Shown here piece by piece: positions 59,494-64,000 of a DNA stretch of 64,000 bases. The number at the start of each line of letters is the position of its first letter. Position 1 is the stretch's first letter. The stretch comes from Pseudomonadota bacterium. GTDB lineage: Bacteria > Pseudomonadota > Gammaproteobacteria > Burkholderiales > Burkholderiaceae_C. The notes beneath the pieces are model-generated. The model had not been told where the DNA came from and did no database searches. It saw only the letters and a program-made list of their open reading frames with translations. Where the stretch lies: assembly GCA_023387335.1 (NCBI GenBank), contig JAEWIF010000026.1:372001-436000 (forward strand), read 5' to 3'. The position numbers were made by a program, and so were the translations under genes.

Positions 59494-59520
59494 GTCATTC
59501 CCGCGAAGGCGGGGATCCAG
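59494..59520. repeat. single REP-like repeat after acs
   Basis: GTCATTCCCGCGAAGGCGGGG followed by ATCCAG. Unlike the other three loci it has no inverted partner nearby; a separate terminator hairpin follows instead. Confidence 0.8.
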
Positions 59521-59532
59521 TGCTTCCAAAAC

Positions 59533-59558
59533 AAAAGGCCCGCATCCGCGGGCCTTTT
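59533..59558. terminator. bidirectional intrinsic terminator between acs and the cytochrome gene
   Basis: AAAAGGCCCGC (59533-59543), loop ATCC, GCGGGCCTTTT (59548-59558): perfect 11-bp stem with A- and T-runs, between genes that converge at 59486 and 59577. Confidence 0.94.
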
Positions 59559-59576
59559 GCCTGTCCGTGATTCGAC

Positions 59577-59882
59577 TTATTTCTGGGTCAGCACCCACGC
59601 CGCCAGCTTCTTGGCCTCGGCCTCGCTGACCTGCGTGTTGGCGGGCATCGGGACCGGGCCCCAGACGCCGGAGCCGCCCTTCTGGATCTTGACGGCGAGC
59701 TTGTCGACGGCGTCCTTCTGGCCGGCGTACTTGGCGGCGACGTCCTTGTACGACGGGCCGACCAGCTTCTTGTCCACCGCATGGCAGGCCATGCAGTTCT
59801 TGGCCGTGGCCAGTGCCTGGTCCGCCAGCGCGGGACCAGCCGCGACGAACGCGACGGCAAGGGCGATCAGGGCACGTTTCAT
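59577..59882 (-). CDS. class I cytochrome c (c551/c552 type)
   Basis: 101 residues. Signal peptide about 1-20 (RALIALAVAFVAAGPALA). Heme site CMACH at about 30-34, axial Met in VPMPANTQVSE near 79, and C-terminal KKLAAWVL helix. Mature size of about 80 residues is that of c551. It is a periplasmic electron carrier that could feed cbb3 oxidase through CcoP. Single gene with its own terminator. Confidence 0.94.
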   Translation of the reverse strand: MKRALIALAVAFVAAGPALADQALATAKNCMACHAVDKKLVGPSYKDVAAKYAGQKDAVDKLAVKIQKGGSGVWGPVPMPANTQVSEAEAKKLAAWVLTQK

Positions 59883-60016
59883 GAAGCGATCCTCTATGGT
59901 TGGGTTACAGTCCTTGAACGTGATTGTAGTGACCTGGGTTGACCCGGTTCAGTTCCTTCCGGTGAACGCCAGGTAAACCCCGCCCGGGCCGCCGGGCGCT
60001 TGCGGAGAGTACGTCG

Positions 60017-60256
60017 ATGTTGTTCCTCGGCCTGGGCGGCGTGCTGGCGCTCCTGAAATACCTGGAGATGGGCCCCGTCGCCGAATGGCCGTGGTGGGGC
60101 GTGCTGATCCCGTTCGGCCTGGCCATCGCGTGGTGGACCTGGGCCGACTGGTCCGGTTACACCAAGAAGAAGGCCGTGCAGCGCGAGAACGACAAGCGCC
60201 AGGCGCGCATCGACAAGAGCCGCTCCGCCATGGGCCTGCCGCCCAAGCGGCGCTGA
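60017..60256 (+). CDS. small Trp-rich protein (TIGR04438)
   Basis: 79 residues with six Trp. Two membrane helices (about 2-18 and 22-44, with EWPWWGVLIPFGLAIAWWTW) and a basic tail GYTKKKAVQRENDKRQARI. This is the TIGR04438 family, found mainly in Burkholderiales, of unknown function. GGAG before the ATG. It converges with the ADYC gene, only 3 bp apart and without a terminator. Confidence 0.9.
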   Translation: MLFLGLGGVLALLKYLEMGPVAEWPWWGVLIPFGLAIAWWTWADWSGYTKKKAVQRENDKRQARIDKSRSAMGLPPKRR

Positions 60257-60259
60257 GCT

Positions 60260-61027
60260 TCAACGCGACTTGTTGAAGAGGATCGCGCCGTTGCGGCGCG
60301 CCTCGGCTTCCGTGCACGCTTCGCCGGAAGGCGCCCTGGCCAGGCGCGGGCAGCGGCGCAGCAATTCATCCAGGCCGATGTTGGCGGGCACCCGCGTGTG
60401 GTGGACGCACACGGCGCCCGCCGGTGACCAGCCGGCTTCGAATTCGAGCGCGGACCCAGGCTCGGGCGATTGCACGCCTGCGTCGTCGTACACGTCGATC
60501 AACGTGCCATCCGCGGTCCAACCCCGGCCGTCGCCGCAGTAGTCCGCGCGGTACAGGCGGGTGCAGGCCTGGAAGCGTTGCAGCGCCTGGGCGCCGGCGT
60601 TCCAGAAGCGATAGCCCGCACGCAGGCACTTGCCGAGGACGCCGCTGGTGCAGGTGAGGGTGAGCTTTTGCGGATCGGGTTCGAATTGGCCGTCTTCGGC
60701 CAGGTGCCCGCCGAGGGGGATGGCCCAACCCTCGCCGCGCGCGTCCGGCTCGCAGATGTTGTTCCATTCACCGGCATCGTCCCGCACCCGCATCTCGTAG
60801 AGGAAGAGGCCCGCCTCTTCCTGCACGGCCTCGATGCGCAGGGCGAGCACGTCACCGCCGGCCGGCAGGAGCAACTGCCTTCCCGCCAACTCGCGGCCCG
60901 CCAGCGAAGTGCCGTCGGCGAGCGTGGCGCGCAGCACGGTGCCTTCGAGCGAAACGGAAGTGGCTTGCGCCGGCGCCACCGCCGCTGCGCAAGCCACCAT
61001 GACGATGAAATCGGTCCAGCGCGTCAA
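60260..61027 (-). CDS. ADYC-domain exported protein
   Basis: 255 residues. Signal peptide about 1-22 (cleavage after AQA). The centre has CTRLYRADYCGDGRG near residue 155, the ADYC motif naming PF20032, and several cysteines (ICEP, LTCTSG, GKCLRAG, AVCVHH, RCPRL, EACTEAE) that suggest disulfides in the periplasm or outside. Function unknown. Its ATG overlaps the stop of the small repeat-peptide gene (ATGA), so the pair is translationally coupled. Confidence 0.85.
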   Translation of the reverse strand: MTRWTDFIVMVACAAAVAPAQATSVSLEGTVLRATLADGTSLAGRELAGRQLLLPAGGDVLALRIEAVQEEAGLFLYEMRVRDDAGEWNNICEPDARGEGWAIPLGGHLAEDGQFEPDPQKLTLTCTSGVLGKCLRAGYRFWNAGAQALQRFQACTRLYRADYCGDGRGWTADGTLIDVYDDAGVQSPEPGSALEFEAGWSPAGAVCVHHTRVPANIGLDELLRRCPRLARAPSGEACTEAEARRNGAILFNKSR

Positions 61028-61230
61028 CGAACGCTGATCCGGTCCAGCGCGATGCCGCTGAGCTGGGGCTGTGCATCGACCTTCGCGCCGTTCAGCGCCA
61101 GGCGGTTCAGCTGGATGCCGTTCTTCCTGAACCCGTTGTGGTCCTCGCCGTTCTTGCGGAAGCCCGCGGTGGCGCTTGCCATGCCGACCAGCATGGACGC
61201 GACCAGGAACACCCTGACAAAGTGGGACAT
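61024..61230 (-). CDS. small exported peptide with FRKNG/LNG repeats
   Basis: 68 residues. Signal peptide about 1-23 (FVRVFLVASMLVGMASATA), then GFRKNGEDHNGFRKNGIQLNRLALNG, two copies of GFRKNG followed by a LALNG unit (given here as overlapping short parts). GAGGAAA is eight bases before the ATG. It is the first gene of the pair with the ADYC protein. The regular Asn-Gly spacing suggests a beta-solenoid-like or pentapeptide-like short repeat that may bind its ADYC partner. No named family is recognised. Confidence 0.75.
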   Translation of the reverse strand: MSHFVRVFLVASMLVGMASATAGFRKNGEDHNGFRKNGIQLNRLALNGAKVDAQPQLSGIALDRISVR

Positions 61231-61331
61231 GTCGATTTCCTCAGTGAAGTTGAAGATGCACCTACCGGCGGCCGCCGGCAGGCGTGCAGAGCGTAGGCAA
61301 AGGAAGCCGATCCGCTTAGGACCAACGACCG

Positions 61332-62831
61332 CTAGCCCATCTCCCGAATCTGCTTGCGCCGCAGCGGCGCGACCGCCGGTCCCTCGATCACGGTGCCATC
61401 GGGCCGGAACCGGCTGCCGTGGCAAGGGCAGTCCCAGCTCGTCTCCACGCTGTTCCAGTGCACCTTGCAACCGAGGTGCGTGCACACCGAGGACACCGCG
61501 AACAGCTCGCCCTGCGGCGAGCGCCATGCGGCCACCGGCTCGCCTTCGCAGTCGACGATGGCGCTGTCGCCGGGCGCGAGGCGGGCGAGCTTCTCGGCTT
61601 GGGGATGCGTGAGGTAGTCCTTGAGCAAAGCCCCCGCCATCGTGGACACCTCCTCCAGCAGGGTCTTCGCGCCCTTCACCGGCGTGAAGCGGCCTGGCGT
61701 GCAGCGCTCGATGAACGCGTCCTTGTGGCCGGCCAGCTGCGCCGCGATGCCGCGTGCGGCCACCGTGCCCCACGTCAGCCCATCGGCGGCGAACCCCGTG
61801 GCGATGAAGCAGCCCGAGCGGTCGCGGCCGATGTAGGGCAGGCCGTCGTGCGAGCGGTAGTTCTGCGCCGACCATCGATGCACCGCGCGCCCCGGCGAGA
61901 GATGGCTGTTCGCCATCGCCTCCACCGCCATCAGCGCCGCCTTGGCGTTGTGCGTGCCGGTCTTGTGCTCGGGCCCGACCACCACCAGGTAGCGCCGGCC
62001 TTCGTGCGAGAAGACGCGGATCGACAGTCCCTCGTCGCCTTCCCACCAGAAGATGCCCGGACCGGGATCGACGCTGCCGGCCTCGAACGCCACCGCGTAC
62101 TCGCGATGCACCGGCATCTCCGCCTGGACCACGTGGAAGCCCTTGGGCGAATGCGTGGCCAGCACGATCTCGCCGGCCTTCACGCTGCCGGAAGCGGTGG
62201 TCGCCATGCGCTTGCCGGCGTCCAGTTCCAGCACGCGCGAATGCTCGTGGATCGATGCGCCCGCGGCGGCCGCGCGCTGCGCCAGCGCGCTCACGTAGGC
62301 CTGCGGCTGCAGCTGCGCCTGGTCCTCCAGCACCAGCACCGGCCCCGACGGCGGCGGCAGTCCGCCGGGAAAGCCGTGCTCCATCCGCACCGGTGCACCC
62401 AGCCGGGCCAGCGCGCGGTGCTCGTGGTCGATGAAGGCATGGTCCGAAGCGAAGCGACCGCCGCGATGCATGGCGCAGCGCGTGAAGGCCGCGGCCGCGT
62501 TGTCGCGGCAGTGCTGCTCGATGAAGTCGATGGCCGCCGCGCGGGCGGCCAGCACCTCGCGCGCCACGTCGTGGCTCCAGTGCGAGGCGATGGACGCGAT
62601 CCCCGGCTTGGTGGTCGCGTACAGGTTGCCGGTGGAATGGCTGGTGGTGCCGCTGCCGATCTCGCCGGCCTCGAGCAGCACGACCTGGCGCCCCTGCTCG
62701 GCCAGCAGCAGCGCGGTGGTGACCCCCGTGATGCCCCCGCCGACCACCAGCACGTCGCACTGCGCATCGGCTTCCAGCATGGCGAAGCCCGGGCCGCGCG
62801 CGGTGGCGCGCCACAGCGAGGAGGTGTCCAT
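61332..62831 (-). CDS. FAD-dependent oxidoreductase with C-terminal Rieske domain
   Basis: 499 residues. A DAO-type FAD domain begins with CDVLVVGGGITGVTTALLLAEQ (Rossmann GxGxxG near 30-36). After about residue 405 a Rieske [2Fe-2S] domain carries CTHLGC (about 452-457) and CPCHGS (about 470-475). This DAO-Rieske fusion is a known family of unclear substrate, perhaps amine or amino acid oxidation. ATG 62831 follows AAGGAG. It is a single gene between the small peptide and ilvD, on the same strand. Confidence 0.9.
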   Translation of the reverse strand: MDTSSLWRATARGPGFAMLEADAQCDVLVVGGGITGVTTALLLAEQGRQVVLLEAGEIGSGTTSHSTGNLYATTKPGIASIASHWSHDVAREVLAARAAAIDFIEQHCRDNAAAAFTRCAMHRGGRFASDHAFIDHEHRALARLGAPVRMEHGFPGGLPPPSGPVLVLEDQAQLQPQAYVSALAQRAAAAGASIHEHSRVLELDAGKRMATTASGSVKAGEIVLATHSPKGFHVVQAEMPVHREYAVAFEAGSVDPGPGIFWWEGDEGLSIRVFSHEGRRYLVVVGPEHKTGTHNAKAALMAVEAMANSHLSPGRAVHRWSAQNYRSHDGLPYIGRDRSGCFIATGFAADGLTWGTVAARGIAAQLAGHKDAFIERCTPGRFTPVKGAKTLLEEVSTMAGALLKDYLTHPQAEKLARLAPGDSAIVDCEGEPVAAWRSPQGELFAVSSVCTHLGCKVHWNSVETSWDCPCHGSRFRPDGTVIEGPAVAPLRRKQIREMG

Positions 62832-62896
62832 CGGAGTTCTCCTTGAGGGGGAACTCCGATGCTAGGAGGGGCCCGGACCGGGCCCGTGTAGGACGG

Positions 62897-64000
62897 CTAC
62901 CGGAAGTTGTCCAGCACCGCGCCCTTGCTGGCGCTGGCCGCGTTGAACGCGAACTTGGCCTGCACCCCGCGCGTGTAGCGCGGCTCGGGCGCCTTCCAGA
63001 ACTTGCGGCGGTTGGCCAGCTCGGCGTCGTCCACGTTGAGCTGCAGCTGGAGCTTGTGCGCGTCGATGGTGATGGAGTCGCCTTCGTTCACCAGCGCGAT
63101 GGTGCCGCCCGCCGCCGCTTCCGGCGCGACGTGGCCCACCACCATGCCCCAGGTGCCGCCGGAGAAGCGGCCGTCGGTGATCAGGCCCACGCTCTCGCCC
63201 AGGCCCGCGCCGATCAGCGCGCCGGTGGGCGCCAGCATCTCGGGCATGCCGGGGCCGCCCTTGGGGCCCAGGTAGCGCAGCACCATCACGTCGCCGGCCT
63301 TGATCTTGCCGTCCAGGATGGCCTGCAGCGCCGACTGCTCGTCGTCGAACACGCGCGCCGGGCCGGTGATCACCGGATTCTTCAGGCCGGAGATCTTGGC
63401 CACCGCGCCTTCGGGCGACAGGTTGCCCTTGAGGATCGCCAGGTGGCCTTCCTTGTAGAGCGGCTTGTCGATGGAGCGGATCACGTCCTGGTCGGCGCGC
63501 GGCTGGTCCGGGATGTCCTTGAGCGTCTCGGCGATGGTCTTGCCCGTGATCGTCATGCAATCACCGTGCAGCAGGCCCGCCTTGAGCAGCACCTTCATGA
63601 CCTGCGGGATGCCGCCGGCGTTGTGCAGGTCCACGGCCAGGTACTTGCCCGAGGGCTTGAGGTCGCAGATCACCGGCGTCTTCTTGCGGATGCGCTCGAA
63701 GTCCTCGATGGTCCACTCCACGCCGGCCGAGTGCGCGATGGCCAGGAAGTGCAGCACCGCGTTGGTCGAGCCGCCGGTGGCCATGATCACGGCCACCGCG
63801 TTCTCCAGCGACTTGCGGGTCACGATGTCGCGCGGCTTCAGGTCCTTCTTGATCGCCTCCATCAGCACCTTGGCCGATTCCCTGGCCGAGTTCTGCTTCT
63901 CGTCGTGCGGGTTGGCCATGGTGGAGGAGAAGGGCAGCGACATGCCCAGCGCCTCGAAGGCCGACGACATGGTGTTGGCGGTGTACATGCCGCCGCACGA
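62897..64000 (-). CDS. ilvD: dihydroxy-acid dehydratase (C-terminal part; gene continues past the window)
   Basis: 367 codons, open to the right edge. The first visible residues, SCGGMYTANTMSSAFEALG, contain the second Fe-S Cys region of IlvD (CGGMYTANT). GGSTNAVLHFLAIAHSAG near 75 and TDGRFSGGTWGMVVGHVAPEA near the C-terminal third are strong IlvD signatures. It makes 2-oxo acids for Val, Ile and Leu synthesis. The stop is at 62897; the N-terminal part and start lie beyond 64000. Confidence 0.96.
   Translation of the reverse strand, partial: SCGGMYTANTMSSAFEALGMSLPFSSTMANPHDEKQNSARESAKVLMEAIKKDLKPRDIVTRKSLENAVAVIMATGGSTNAVLHFLAIAHSAGVEWTIEDFERIRKKTPVICDLKPSGKYLAVDLHNAGGIPQVMKVLLKAGLLHGDCMTITGKTIAETLKDIPDQPRADQDVIRSIDKPLYKEGHLAILKGNLSPEGAVAKISGLKNPVITGPARVFDDEQSALQAILDGKIKAGDVMVLRYLGPKGGPGMPEMLAPTGALIGAGLGESVGLITDGRFSGGTWGMVVGHVAPEAAAGGTIALVNEGDSITIDAHKLQLQLNVDDAELANRRKFWKAPEPRYTRGVQAKFAFNAASASKGAVLDNFR

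Noticed and set aside
59937..59952. TTGACCCGGTTCAG before the Trp-rich protein gene as an FNR box
   Set aside because: The right half ends in CAG rather than CAA and no -10-like hexamer was identified at the distance seen for the accepted boxes.

Overview
The window is a stretch of a GC-rich (roughly 68-70%) betaproteobacterial chromosome, most likely Burkholderiales, family Comamonadaceae (a Ramlibacter/Variovorax/Polaromonas-type organism). The evidence is gene content and style: several Bug-type (tripartite-tricarboxylate) solute receptors, a protocatechuate 4,5-cleavage (pmd) pathway arranged as in Comamonas, a TIGR04438 small Trp-rich protein, and dispersed GTCATTCCCGCGAAGGCGGG palindromes. 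The genus cannot be fixed from the sequence alone. No rRNA, tRNA, CRISPR array, prophage or insertion sequence was seen.

Layout. 1-5.6 kb: the tail of an amidohydrolase gene, then a stress operon prkA-yeaH-spoVR closed by a strong terminator. 5.6-7.3 kb: an NHL-repeat lipoprotein and a GYD protein. 7.4-13.5 kb: a divergent catabolic cluster with an aconitase-family dehydratase (swivel domain first) and its LysR regulator on one side, and an HMG-CoA-lyase-type lyase, a class III CoA-transferase and a Bug receptor on the other. The set fits hydration, CoA activation and cleavage of a C5 dicarboxylate such as citraconate or mesaconate. 13.6-18 kb: a small lipoprotein and a vanillate demethylation operon vanA-vanB plus a MetE-like methyltransferase, divergent from a GntR/FCD regulator (VanR), with two TGTATACA operators in the shared promoter. 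18.1-25.5 kb: an eight-gene transport operon (branched-chain-type ABC transporter, Bug receptor, dehydrogenase, AEC carrier). 25.5-30.2 kb: a second NHL lipoprotein, two small membrane proteins, a Tat-type aldo/keto reductase and, divergently, an AAA-type ATPase behind a large GTATAC palindrome.

30.2-35.9 kb: pmdR and the protocatechuate meta-cleavage operon (a ModA-like protein, pmdE, F, D, A, B). Its dehydrogenase gene pmdC lies 15 kb away at 50.5 kb. A 29-bp site of the form CTAT-N12-TAGCTGWTAG precedes the pmd operon, pmdC and the transport operon, so these three units look like one LysR regulon. With vanAB they form a lignin-monomer route: vanillate to protocatechuate, then to pyruvate and oxaloacetate.

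36-50.4 kb is a microaerobic respiration island: two UspA proteins, ccoI-ccoS, ccoNOQP, ccoG-ccoH, a PAS histidine kinase with its response regulator, a stand-alone receiver, fnr, hemN and a SafE-like membrane protein. Four FNR boxes (one of them bidirectional) each have a -10-like hexamer exactly 32 bp from the box centre. 51-64 kb: an aldo/keto reductase, an NTF2-like remnant, catalase katE with a hemerythrin, an EamA transporter, a YqhA protein, acetyl-CoA synthetase, a cytochrome c, an ADYC-domain secreted protein with a small repeat peptide, a FAD/Rieske oxidoreductase and the end of ilvD. REP-like palindromes sit at 35.9, 42.7-43.0, 46.9 and 59.5 kb.
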